64,000 nt of DNA from an uncultured Acetobacteraceae bacterium (lineage in GTDB: Bacteria > Pseudomonadota > Alphaproteobacteria > Acetobacterales > Acetobacteraceae): NCBI GenBank assembly GCA_943912335.1, contig CALTUD010000004.1, positions 1 through 64,000 of the forward strand, written 5' to 3'. The translations under genes were made by a program, and so were the position numbers. Positions 34,261-41,951 of the stretch are shown here, piece by piece. The notes under the pieces are model-generated. The model did no database searches, was not told the DNA's origin, and saw only the letters and a program-made list of their open reading frames with translations. Each line of letters begins with the position of its first letter. Position 1 is the stretch's first letter.

Positions 34261-36038
34261 TGGAGACCGACCGCAAGCCGTACGCGGCGAGGATCGTCGG
34301 TATCGTCGACGGTCTGTCGGTAGAAGGACCGATGAACGGCTGGGCCGGTCTGGTGGTCAACGAGACCTATCTCCCGGGCGTTCGGCTGGAAGTGCGTCGT
34401 GGTCCGGGTGTGTTGCGATCTCTGGTGCCGAATGGACGTCGTTCCGATCTGACGGAGACGCCGATCGATCTCGCCTTTTCGCTGAATTTGGCCGGGGAAG
34501 CGGATGCGTCCGAGATGCTGGACGGTCGCGTTTGTGTTGTTGCGATCGCCCCGGATGGTCACGAGCACGTTCTGCCGATCTACGAGCCGGTGCGGGCGGC
34601 GGCAACGGAAACGCTAACGGCGCTACAGGCCGCGGAAACGCAGGCGGCGCTGAAACAACGGGACGTCGAGCAGCAGGTACGGAGCGGATCGGTGGTCTTC
34701 GAGGCCGCTGCTTCCCGGTCCAGCCCTTCGCGTGCGGCCAAGATCGTGTTTCTGGGTGCTGGCAGCACGGTGTTCGCCAAGAACCTTCTGGGCGATATCC
34801 TGCTCGAGCCAGCTTTGTCGACGAGCCGCATCTGTCTCTACGATATCGATGCCGAGCGCCTGCGCGTGTCGGAAGTGGTGGCGAACCGGATCGTGCGGAC
34901 ACTGGGCGTGTCGGCTACGGTGGAGGCCACGACCGATCTCGGCCGTGCTTTGGATGGCGCGTCCTACGCCATCAACATGATCCAGGTCGGCGGCTACAAG
35001 CCTTGCACCGTCACCGATTTCGACATCCCGAACCGCTACGGTCTGCGCCAGACCATCGGCGACACCTTGGGTGTGGGCGGGATCATGCGGGCTTTGCGCA
35101 CCATCCCGGTTCTTCTGCAGATGACGGGCGAGATGCAGCGGCGATGCCCGGATGTTCTGCATCTGAACTACGTCAATCCGATGGCGATGAACTGCCGTGC
35201 CCTGGCGGAAGCAAGCACGATCCGTACGATCGGTCTGTGTCACAGCGTTCAGGGGACGGCGGCCGAACTCGCGCGTGCGATCGACGTCCCGTTGGATGAG
35301 ATCGATTATCTTTGCGCCGGTATCAACCACGTTGCGTTCTATCTGCGTTTCTCACGCCGGGGCGAGGATCTGTATCCGCTCATCCGGCGCGTCGCAGCCG
35401 AAGGGCGGGTGCCGGCGCATGATCGTGTGCGCTACGACGTTCTGAACCGGCTTGGCTATTTCGTGACCGAATCCAGCGAGCATTTCGCCGAATACGTGCC
35501 CTGGTATATCAAGCGCGCGCGTCCAGAGTTGATACAACGGTTCGCGATTCCGCTGGACGAGTATCCGCGCCGTTGCGAATCGCAGATCGCCGACTGGACC
35601 GGTCTGGCCAAGGTCTTGCAGGATCCGGCGCAGCCGCTCCAGGTTGCGCGGTCGAACGAATACGGCGCGCAGATCATCCAGGCGCGCGAAACCGGTCGTC
35701 CGGTCGTGATCTACGGCAACGTTCCGAACGACGCGCTCATCGACAACCTGCCGAGCGATGCCTGTGTCGAGGTGCCGTGTTTGATCGATGGCACCGGCCT
35801 GCATCCCGTGAAGGTGGGCCGTTTGCCGACACAGCTTGTGGCGGTGATGCAGACCAACATCAACGTTCAGGCACTGACGGTCGAGGCGGCCCTGACCGGG
35901 AAGCGGGATGCTATCTACCATGCCGCCATGCTGGATCCGCACACGGCGGCCGAGCTCGATCTGGATCAAATCAGGCATCTCGTGGACGACATGCTGAACG
36001 CGCATCGTCCATGGCTGCCGGAAGCGTTGTTCGCCTGA
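34257..36038 (+). CDS. GH4 family glycosidase (alpha-galactosidase-like) fused to an N-terminal glycan-associated domain
   Basis: A 593-residue protein. From residue 161 it is a GH4 hydrolase: NAD motif KIVFLGAGSTVFAKNLLGDI, YDIDAERL, LNYVNPMAMN, then Cys328/His329 in GLCHSVQGT and His358 in GINHVAFYL, which bind the divalent metal. GH4 enzymes cleave by an NAD+-dependent redox-elimination route. The best match by motif is alpha-galactosidase (MelA) type. Residues 10-112 form an extra domain (GIVDGLSVEGPMNGWAG, LPIYEPV) similar in pattern to the N-terminal domain of the GT2 gene at 36386. A coiled, Ala/Gln-rich linker joins the parts. The ATG overlaps the upstream stop. Confidence 0.88.
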   Translation: MMETDRKPYAARIVGIVDGLSVEGPMNGWAGLVVNETYLPGVRLEVRRGPGVLRSLVPNGRRSDLTETPIDLAFSLNLAGEADASEMLDGRVCVVAIAPDGHEHVLPIYEPVRAAATETLTALQAAETQAALKQRDVEQQVRSGSVVFEAAASRSSPSRAAKIVFLGAGSTVFAKNLLGDILLEPALSTSRICLYDIDAERLRVSEVVANRIVRTLGVSATVEATTDLGRALDGASYAINMIQVGGYKPCTVTDFDIPNRYGLRQTIGDTLGVGGIMRALRTIPVLLQMTGEMQRRCPDVLHLNYVNPMAMNCRALAEASTIRTIGLCHSVQGTAAELARAIDVPLDEIDYLCAGINHVAFYLRFSRRGEDLYPLIRRVAAEGRVPAHDRVRYDVLNRLGYFVTESSEHFAEYVPWYIKRARPELIQRFAIPLDEYPRRCESQIADWTGLAKVLQDPAQPLQVARSNEYGAQIIQARETGRPVVIYGNVPNDALIDNLPSDACVEVPCLIDGTGLHPVKVGRLPTQLVAVMQTNINVQALTVEAALTGKRDAIYHAAMLDPHTAAELDLDQIRHLVDDMLNAHRPWLPEALFA

Positions 36039-36049
36039 GGGAGAAGACA

Positions 36050-36343
36050 ATGTCAGAGCCGCTTCGCGTGGTCGCCACCATCCATTGCAAACCCGGCACG
36101 GGAGAGGAGGCGGTCGCGGCGATGCGCGATTGCGTTCTTGAAAGCCGCAAGGAAAGCGGATGCATCGAATATGCCGCCTATCGCGCAGACGATACGCCGG
36201 ATCGCATCACCGTGGTCGAGTTGTGGGGGAACGCCGCTGCGCTCGAGCAGCATAACCAGACGCCGCATTTCAAGGCGCTGGTCGATGTGGTCGGGAAGCT
36301 GGCGGCGGCCCCGATCGAGGTGTTGAGCTTGAAAGAAATCTGA
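36050..36343 (+). CDS. Antibiotic biosynthesis monooxygenase (ABM) family protein
   Basis: A 97-residue single-domain ABM/YgiN-type protein: LRVVATIHCKPGTGEEAV, then ESRKESGCIEYAAYRAD, VVELWGNAAALEQHNQTPHF. Such ferredoxin-like dimers act as quinol or small-molecule monooxygenases, or have no known reaction. The ATG at 36050 is preceded by GAGGGAGAAG. It starts 12 bases after the GH4 gene, so it ends the plus-strand transcript, and a strong palindrome follows. Confidence 0.87.
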   Translation: MSEPLRVVATIHCKPGTGEEAVAAMRDCVLESRKESGCIEYAAYRADDTPDRITVVELWGNAAALEQHNQTPHFKALVDVVGKLAAAPIEVLSLKEI

Positions 36344-36351
36344 CGCGATCA

Positions 36352-36381
36352 CGTACGGGCCGGCGAGAACCGGCCCGTACG
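36352..36381. terminator. Bidirectional hairpin between convergent ABM and GT2 genes
   Basis: CGTACGGGCCGG, loop CGAGAA, CCGGCCCGTACG: a perfect 12-bp stem centred between the two stop codons (36343 and 36386). There is no U-tract on either side, but the position and strength suggest it ends both transcripts. Confidence 0.65.
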
Positions 36382-36385
36382 GTGC

Positions 36386-38923
36386 TCAGATACCGTCGGC
36401 AGGGTCGACCAGATCGAAGAATGGCTGGCGATCCACGGTAAAGTGCTTGTTGTAGAACGGATCGCGCAGATAGCGCGGATTGCGACCCCAGCGTTCCTGC
36501 ATGGTTTCGGTTTCCGCGCGGAACCGTGCTTCGTGTTCCGGACGGTCGTCGCTGCCGCGCGACAGGCTTTCGTGATGATAGGCGACGAACTCCGCGCACC
36601 AGACGATACGATAGCCGGCTTCGCCGACCTTCAGGCAGAAATCGACGTCGTTGTAAGCGACTTTCAGCTTCTCCTCATCGAATCCACCGACTTCGCGGAA
36701 CACCGAGGCGCGCACCAGCATGCCTGCAGCCGTGACAACCGACACGTCATGGCTGAGCATGGCGCGGCCGATATAGCCGTAATCGGTCAGAGGCGCGCCG
36801 CGATGCACGTGCGCGGCCACGCCCGCTGGGCCGACCACCACGCCTGCGTGCTGGATGGTATCGTTGGGATAAAGAAACTTGCCGCCGACGACGGCGATGT
36901 CCGGCGAGGACAGCATCTCGCCGACGATGGTGCGTAGCCAGTCCTTGTCCTGCACGAAGACGTCGTTGTTCATGAAGAAGAACAGATCTGCCTTGTTGTC
37001 GGCGCAGGCGAGATTGTTCAGTCGGGAATAGTTGAAATCCTCTTCCACCGTGAGCACGCGGACGCGGTCGAGCTTGTCCATGCGCCGGCAGAACGCTTCC
37101 GCGTCGCGCGTGATCGACCAGTTGTTCACCAGGACGATGTCGAACGCCTTGTAGTCGGTGAAGGTGAGCAGGGCATCGACGCAGCGCTGCGTGATGTCGA
37201 TCTGGTCTTTGAACGGAATGATGATCGAGACGTGCGGTTGCTTGCGCTGTTGCCAGTTGATCCCATACAGCGTCAGGCCTCGGATCGAGTTCACCTTGGC
37301 CTTGATGCCGCGACGGGCGAGATGGTCGCCGACGGCACGTACGCCCGCGTCGATCGCGTAACCCTTGTTGCCGATGTTCACCGCGGTCGAGTTCGGCGTC
37401 TTGCGCCAGTGATACAGCACTTCCGGAATGTGGTGGATCTCGGACGCCGGGATTTCCTCGACCAGCCGCAGGATCAGATCGTGGTCCTGTGCTCCGTCAT
37501 AGGTGGCGCGCAGTTCGCCAACCTTGCGCAGCACGTCGGACCGCACGAACAGCAGATGGCAGATGTAGTTGCAGCCGAGCAGATAACGGTAGTTGTAATC
37601 GGGCTTCAGGTTCGGCTCCAGGAAATAGCCGGCCTGATCGATCTTGTCCTCGTCGGAATACAGCATGCGGGCACCCGTGCGCTGCGCCGCGCGGACCATC
37701 ATCTCGATCGCGACATCGACCAGCAGGTCGTCGTGATCGAAGAAGGCGACGTATTCTCCGCGCACAGCTTCAAGGCCGGCATTGGTGGCGCCGCTGATGC
37801 CGCGGTTCTTCTTGAGGGTGATGCAGCGTATGCGCGAGTCCTGCGCGCAATATTGCTGGATGCGTTCGGCGATCTCCGCCGATTTGGCGCCGTCGTCGAC
37901 GATGATCAGTTCCCAGTTGCGATAGGTCTGGGCGATCGCGGAATCCACCGCCGCGGTGAAATCCGACATCATCGGCTTGTAGGTGGGCACCAGGATGCTG
38001 ACCAATGGCTGCGGTGCATCCGGCGCATCCTGCGCGCGTTCCGTCGCCACGCGTGCGCGCAAACGGTCATAGTAGCGGCGCGCCCAGCGATCGTAATCGC
38101 CGAGATTGAAGGAGGGCTTGGGCACCACGTCAGAGACGTCGGTGCGCAGGCGGTTGATCTCACTGTAGAGGCGGTCGACCTTGGTCTGGATCTCGATCAG
38201 CTTCGCTTCGAGCTGGTCGTCCACCAGCGTGGTGGTGAGCGGGCTGCCGGCGAGCTCGACGTCGTCGGGTGTGATGACGAAACGGAAGGTCTGCTGGCCG
38301 CCGCGACGGAAGGCGTTCGGCAGGATCAGTTCGAAGCCGCAATTCGGATCGCCGCCCAGAACGGCGGCAACGTCGCCGCGATAGCGGTCGGCTTTGATCT
38401 GTGCCACCCGCGTGCCGTTCGCCGTGACCAGGATATGGCAGCCGCCGAGCCGTGTCTGGTCGATCGGGTCGACGCGCTGCACCCAGCCGCGCAGTGCGCC
38501 CCCCTTCATGCCGTCGATGAAGCTCTGGAACTCGTATTCGCGGTTCAGCGTGAAGGTAAGCGAATCGAGCGGGCTTTCGGGGTCGTCCGAGGTGATGAGT
38601 GGTACGATGCTTCGATCCCCGAAGCGGAAACCGATGGTGTGCGTCTGCCCATCGAAAAGCTCTGCCGGTAGCGGAAACGAGAAACCGAGCTTGCCGGTCG
38701 GATGGCCTAGAGCGTTCTGGACGTCCTCGCGCACTTCGTCTGCAACCACCCTGGCGACTTCCTGGCTGTCGACCAGGACGTGCAGGGTGGTCGGCTCTCC
38801 CGGCGCCAGTAGACTGAGTGCCCAGCCGCGGGCCACGCGATCCGTGATGCCGTCGAAATAGCCCAGATAGGCTGCTTTCTGACGCTTCGCCGCGACAGGT
38901 CGCGCACTGGCGGCTTTGCTCAT
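36386..38923 (-). CDS. Glycosyltransferase with N-terminal glycan-associated domain and two GT2 domains
   Basis: An 845-residue protein. Residues 20-110 (YLGYFDGITDRVARGWALS) and a second, related segment at about 135-235 are beta-rich domains of the kind fused to polysaccharide glycosyltransferases. A coiled-coil-like stretch follows at 240-275. The first GT2 domain runs from about 315 (VSILVPTYKPMM, IIVDDGAKS, FFDHDDLL, YSDEDKID). A second GT2 domain begins near 565 (VSIIIPFKDQI, LVNNWS, FFMNNDVFV, VAYNDVDFCLKVGEAGYRI). The ATG at 38921-38923 is chosen; the frame extends 64 Arg-rich residues upstream that overlap the GT61 gene. It probably extends O-antigen or rhamnan-like glycans. Confidence 0.88.
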   Translation of the reverse strand: MSKAASARPVAAKRQKAAYLGYFDGITDRVARGWALSLLAPGEPTTLHVLVDSQEVARVVADEVREDVQNALGHPTGKLGFSFPLPAELFDGQTHTIGFRFGDRSIVPLITSDDPESPLDSLTFTLNREYEFQSFIDGMKGGALRGWVQRVDPIDQTRLGGCHILVTANGTRVAQIKADRYRGDVAAVLGGDPNCGFELILPNAFRRGGQQTFRFVITPDDVELAGSPLTTTLVDDQLEAKLIEIQTKVDRLYSEINRLRTDVSDVVPKPSFNLGDYDRWARRYYDRLRARVATERAQDAPDAPQPLVSILVPTYKPMMSDFTAAVDSAIAQTYRNWELIIVDDGAKSAEIAERIQQYCAQDSRIRCITLKKNRGISGATNAGLEAVRGEYVAFFDHDDLLVDVAIEMMVRAAQRTGARMLYSDEDKIDQAGYFLEPNLKPDYNYRYLLGCNYICHLLFVRSDVLRKVGELRATYDGAQDHDLILRLVEEIPASEIHHIPEVLYHWRKTPNSTAVNIGNKGYAIDAGVRAVGDHLARRGIKAKVNSIRGLTLYGINWQQRKQPHVSIIIPFKDQIDITQRCVDALLTFTDYKAFDIVLVNNWSITRDAEAFCRRMDKLDRVRVLTVEEDFNYSRLNNLACADNKADLFFFMNNDVFVQDKDWLRTIVGEMLSSPDIAVVGGKFLYPNDTIQHAGVVVGPAGVAAHVHRGAPLTDYGYIGRAMLSHDVSVVTAAGMLVRASVFREVGGFDEEKLKVAYNDVDFCLKVGEAGYRIVWCAEFVAYHHESLSRGSDDRPEHEARFRAETETMQERWGRNPRYLRDPFYNKHFTVDRQPFFDLVDPADGI

Positions 38924-38945
38924 CGTTGGCTCCAGTTCATGGACA

Positions 38946-40232
38946 TCAGGTTCGGAAGGGATTGAAGGAAGCGGCCCGGTCGGTCTCGACCGACTCCGGG
39001 TCCGACGCCGGCGTCGTTTCTCCCGAGAGCTCCGCAAGCATCCGCAGCACGTCGGCCGGGTTGACGCGGAAGTTCTTGCGCCACGGCGGTGCGTCCTGCG
39101 GCGTGGACGGGCCATAGCATGCCACGTAGCGCTGCTGCCGTGTCGCCGCCAGATCCCAATAGAAGGTCTCGATCCAGCCGTGAGGAGAGATGTAGCCGAT
39201 GCTGGCCCCCTTGGGGCAGAATAAGCTGTTCGTCATCGAGGCGCCCATGCACCCGATCACGATATCCGCATGGGCGAACAGGCGTGTTTGTTCCAGCACG
39301 GGCATGGTGCCGGTTTCCACCGAAACGAAGCCGTGCCCGGCCAGGAGGTCGGCAATTTCCTGTTGGTTGGCAAGATCGCGTGCGCCGGTCCATTCCCGCC
39401 CTACGAACAGCCGCCGCGGCAGGGTATCGCTGGGGGCGCCCAGCGTTTCCGTGGCCGCCTGCAGATGATCGGCCACGAAATTCATGGCCTCGGGCGATTT
39501 CAGAACCGGATGATGGGTCACCGGAGAAACGAAATAAAGTTCCTGGAAGAAGACGCGGGCGTCGCGCGCGACGGTGATCAGCTCCACATTGTCGAGATCG
39601 AGCATGACGGCGATCGCACCCGCCGTTTGCGCGTGCAGCTCGTCGAGCTGCCGTCCGCATTCCGGCGTGACGATCACGATCTTTGCGTAGGGCCGCAGGC
39701 GCCGAAGTTCGGTCAATGCGGCAAGGCGTGGCAGATCGTCCACCAGCCAATGCCCGTAATTCATGCTGCCGGCCGAGCCGATCCAGAGATAGGCGATGAA
39801 CGGATCGTATCTTTTGTATTCGTCGACCAGCCTGATCTCGTTCTCGTTGCGGAGATGCGAGACGGCTCGGTCGCTCGGTCGATGCGTCTCGTACACCACG
39901 AACGTTTCCGCGTCACGGAGCAGGTAGATGACGGACTGGCTGACGCAGCAATCGGCGGCCCGCGCCAGCATGGTGGCCGGGCCGGCCTTGAAGCTGACCG
40001 CGGTAGAATGGGCAACCGCCGCGACGTGCTGCAGCTCATCGGCGCCTCCACCCAGCAACGTCGGAACAGGTCGTTCGTACTGGTAGGGCGGGAAGATCTC
40101 TGCAACGACCTCCGGTGCGTGCCGTGCTGCCGGTCCATGCATCAGATCGTTCAGAAAGGCGGGATCGTCGTACCAGGAGCCGTTCCGGTAGAGGTCTGCC
40201 TTCGCGCACGAAACGTATGTCAGGCCAGTCAT
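38946..40232 (-). CDS. Glycosyltransferase family 61 protein
   Basis: A 428-residue protein with the GT61 (DUF563) pattern: WIGSAGSMNYGHWLVDDLPR (about residues 150-169), RRLFVGREWTGARDLANQQE, then AHADIVIGCMGASMTNSLF in place of the usual 'GxHGAxLxN' segment. Families with this fold transfer pentoses or other sugars to glycans. Its ATG overlaps the stop of the upstream gene by four bases (40229-40232), and it lies 22 bases before the GT2 gene, so the three form one transcript with the hpn genes above them. Confidence 0.82.
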   Translation of the reverse strand: MTGLTYVSCAKADLYRNGSWYDDPAFLNDLMHGPAARHAPEVVAEIFPPYQYERPVPTLLGGGADELQHVAAVAHSTAVSFKAGPATMLARAADCCVSQSVIYLLRDAETFVVYETHRPSDRAVSHLRNENEIRLVDEYKRYDPFIAYLWIGSAGSMNYGHWLVDDLPRLAALTELRRLRPYAKIVIVTPECGRQLDELHAQTAGAIAVMLDLDNVELITVARDARVFFQELYFVSPVTHHPVLKSPEAMNFVADHLQAATETLGAPSDTLPRRLFVGREWTGARDLANQQEIADLLAGHGFVSVETGTMPVLEQTRLFAHADIVIGCMGASMTNSLFCPKGASIGYISPHGWIETFYWDLAATRQQRYVACYGPSTPQDAPPWRKNFRVNPADVLRMLAELSGETTPASDPESVETDRAASFNPFRT

Positions 40233-41260
40233 GATGTCGTTCTGGCTCCCACCGTGTCACCCCTGCGTAGGGGCCTGCCTTCTGCAAACCCGTGCCTGAA
40301 ATAGTGCTTCAGTCCTTCGATGCGGTGAAGCGCCACGTCCGGGTTAGCAAGATAGTATTCGGTCTCGTCGAAGGGAGCGAGATTCCATCCGGCGTCCGCG
40401 ATGCCGGGCTCGCGAACATGCAGGTTATCGACGACGATGTCCGTGTTGTCCTCGGCGTGGAACAGGGCAGGGTCGACCGGACCGAGTACGCGTAGCAACC
40501 GATCGAGCCCGTCAAAGCGAATCACTAAGCCGTTTTCAAATTCTTCGAGATATTCCTGCTCCGACATCATCAAATACTTGATAAGATGATTGCCGGAACC
40601 GGTATAATTCGATGCTGCTGACGGGTTCTCGATGTCAATTAAGCCCTGGAGCTTTCGCTTGCAGTGATCGAGCATCAGCGCAAACGGCTTATGATGATAA
40701 TGAAGATAGGTCAATCCGGTCTCACAACGGCCACCTTCTTCCGTGATCGGGTAATGATAACCATGATCCAGCAATTTTATGGTCGAGCGCGCGAAGAAGC
40801 CTTTAGGGTAATGCTGCGGCCTGAATAGACCGGGTTGCCCAGGAACATTGAACATCGAAAACTCGATGCCGAGAGTACGCTTTTCGTCGATGAGCTGATC
40901 GAAGGCGCGGTGGATGGCGTTTCGGCTACAATCGATCCGATCCGGCCCCAGGACGGCGATGAATTCGTCACAATCGACCGGAAGAGCGAAATCGTAATCT
41001 CCGCCGAAGTCCCAACCTTTGATGACGTTCGTAAAGTGGAACGCCTTACCCTCGAAATTCTCGGGACCGGCAAAATCCCAATAAACCGTAACGCCGACGT
41101 TCTCAAAGCGTTGTAAGGTTTTGATGACGGAGGGTTGTATCGAACCATTATCGAAAACGGTCAGATTCTCAAAACCGAACAAATGACCGTAGTAGTGCAA
41201 CCACGGTTCCAGCAACAATGCCTCGTCTCTCTGCATCATGACGCATTTGACGCGGGCCAT
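40229..41260 (-). CDS. Glycosyltransferase (GT2/GT92-like) with C-terminal YPDV-type repeat
   Basis: A 343-residue protein. The N-terminus (KCVMMQRDEALLLEPWLHYY), FENLTVFDNGS and FALPVDCDEFI match small 'glycosyltransferase family 92/DUF23-like' enzymes that act on cell-surface glycans. The C-terminal 45 residues (FDETEYYLANPDVALHRI, then HYFRHGFAEGRPL) are one copy of the repeat seen at the N-terminus of the 31258 protein. The ATG (41258-41260) shares one base with the stop of hpnG (TAATG). The A/T content here is visibly higher than in neighbouring genes, hinting at later acquisition. Confidence 0.8.
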   Translation of the reverse strand: MARVKCVMMQRDEALLLEPWLHYYGHLFGFENLTVFDNGSIQPSVIKTLQRFENVGVTVYWDFAGPENFEGKAFHFTNVIKGWDFGGDYDFALPVDCDEFIAVLGPDRIDCSRNAIHRAFDQLIDEKRTLGIEFSMFNVPGQPGLFRPQHYPKGFFARSTIKLLDHGYHYPITEEGGRCETGLTYLHYHHKPFALMLDHCKRKLQGLIDIENPSAASNYTGSGNHLIKYLMMSEQEYLEEFENGLVIRFDGLDRLLRVLGPVDPALFHAEDNTDIVVDNLHVREPGIADAGWNLAPFDETEYYLANPDVALHRIEGLKHYFRHGFAEGRPLRRGDTVGARTTS

Positions 41261-41946
41261 TAGCGTATCGCTCCAGTTGTGGATCGTGTTCTGTCGATAC
41301 AAACGCAGAGCGCTGCATGAGCGTGCCGTGCGTCGCGGCCGAGGCGGATCAGGGCGAGGAGTTGGGTGGGGCGCGATAGGATCGAACGGGTGACGCCCAG
41401 TGTGTCCAAGGCACCGTCCGACCGGAGCGGCACGCGCGCTGCGGGCGGCAGGGTCGTGCTAGCCGGGTCGCAGATCGTCCGCAGCACTGCGAAGGGTCGT
41501 CCGGCGTCTCGGGCGACGCGGGCGACGGCGCCGCTTTCCATGTCGAGGGACGCGCAACCGGTTGTGGCCCGGAGAGCGGCCTTATCGGAACGTTCGCCGA
41601 CAAGGACGTCGCTGTGCAGCAGGGGGGCGAAGGAGACAGCCAAACCCGAACCGGCTGGCTCGAACAATGCGGCGAGCGCTCGGTCGGACGGGATCTTCAT
41701 GGAATCCACGATCACCTCACGTGGCAGCAGCACGGTGCCGGGCCGGAGGAGCGGGTCCAGTCCGGCCGCGAAACCGAACGACAGCAGATGGGTGGCGCCG
41801 CGCGCAACCAATGTTTCTGCCGCCGCCTGTGCGCCCTGGACGGTGGCGCCGCTGGCTGCGATCAGGCCGGGCCCGACGATCGCCGCGGCCAGGCGCGCTT
41901 CCGCCGCGAGTCCAACCACCACACCCAGGCGAGGCGGCAGCGTCAC
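41260..41946 (-). CDS. hpnG: Hopanoid-associated nucleoside phosphorylase HpnG
   Basis: A 228-residue member of the nucleoside phosphorylase (PNP/UDP) family: LGVVVGLAAEARLAA at the start, LLSFGFAAGLDPLLRPGTVLLP, and CASLDMESGAVARVARDAG with the ribose-binding glutamate. In hopanoid producers HpnG removes adenine from adenosylhopane on the way to bacteriohopanetetrol. The GTG at 41944-41946 is chosen because it begins six bases after the shc stop and no ATG is near. Its stop TAA overlaps the next start by one base. Catalysis is assigned from the family and its place in the operon. Confidence 0.87.
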   Translation of the reverse strand: MTLPPRLGVVVGLAAEARLAAAIVGPGLIAASGATVQGAQAAAETLVARGATHLLSFGFAAGLDPLLRPGTVLLPREVIVDSMKIPSDRALAALFEPAGSGLAVSFAPLLHSDVLVGERSDKAALRATTGCASLDMESGAVARVARDAGRPFAVLRTICDPASTTLPPAARVPLRSDGALDTLGVTRSILSRPTQLLALIRLGRDARHAHAALCVCIDRTRSTTGAIR

Positions 41947-41951
41947 CGGTC

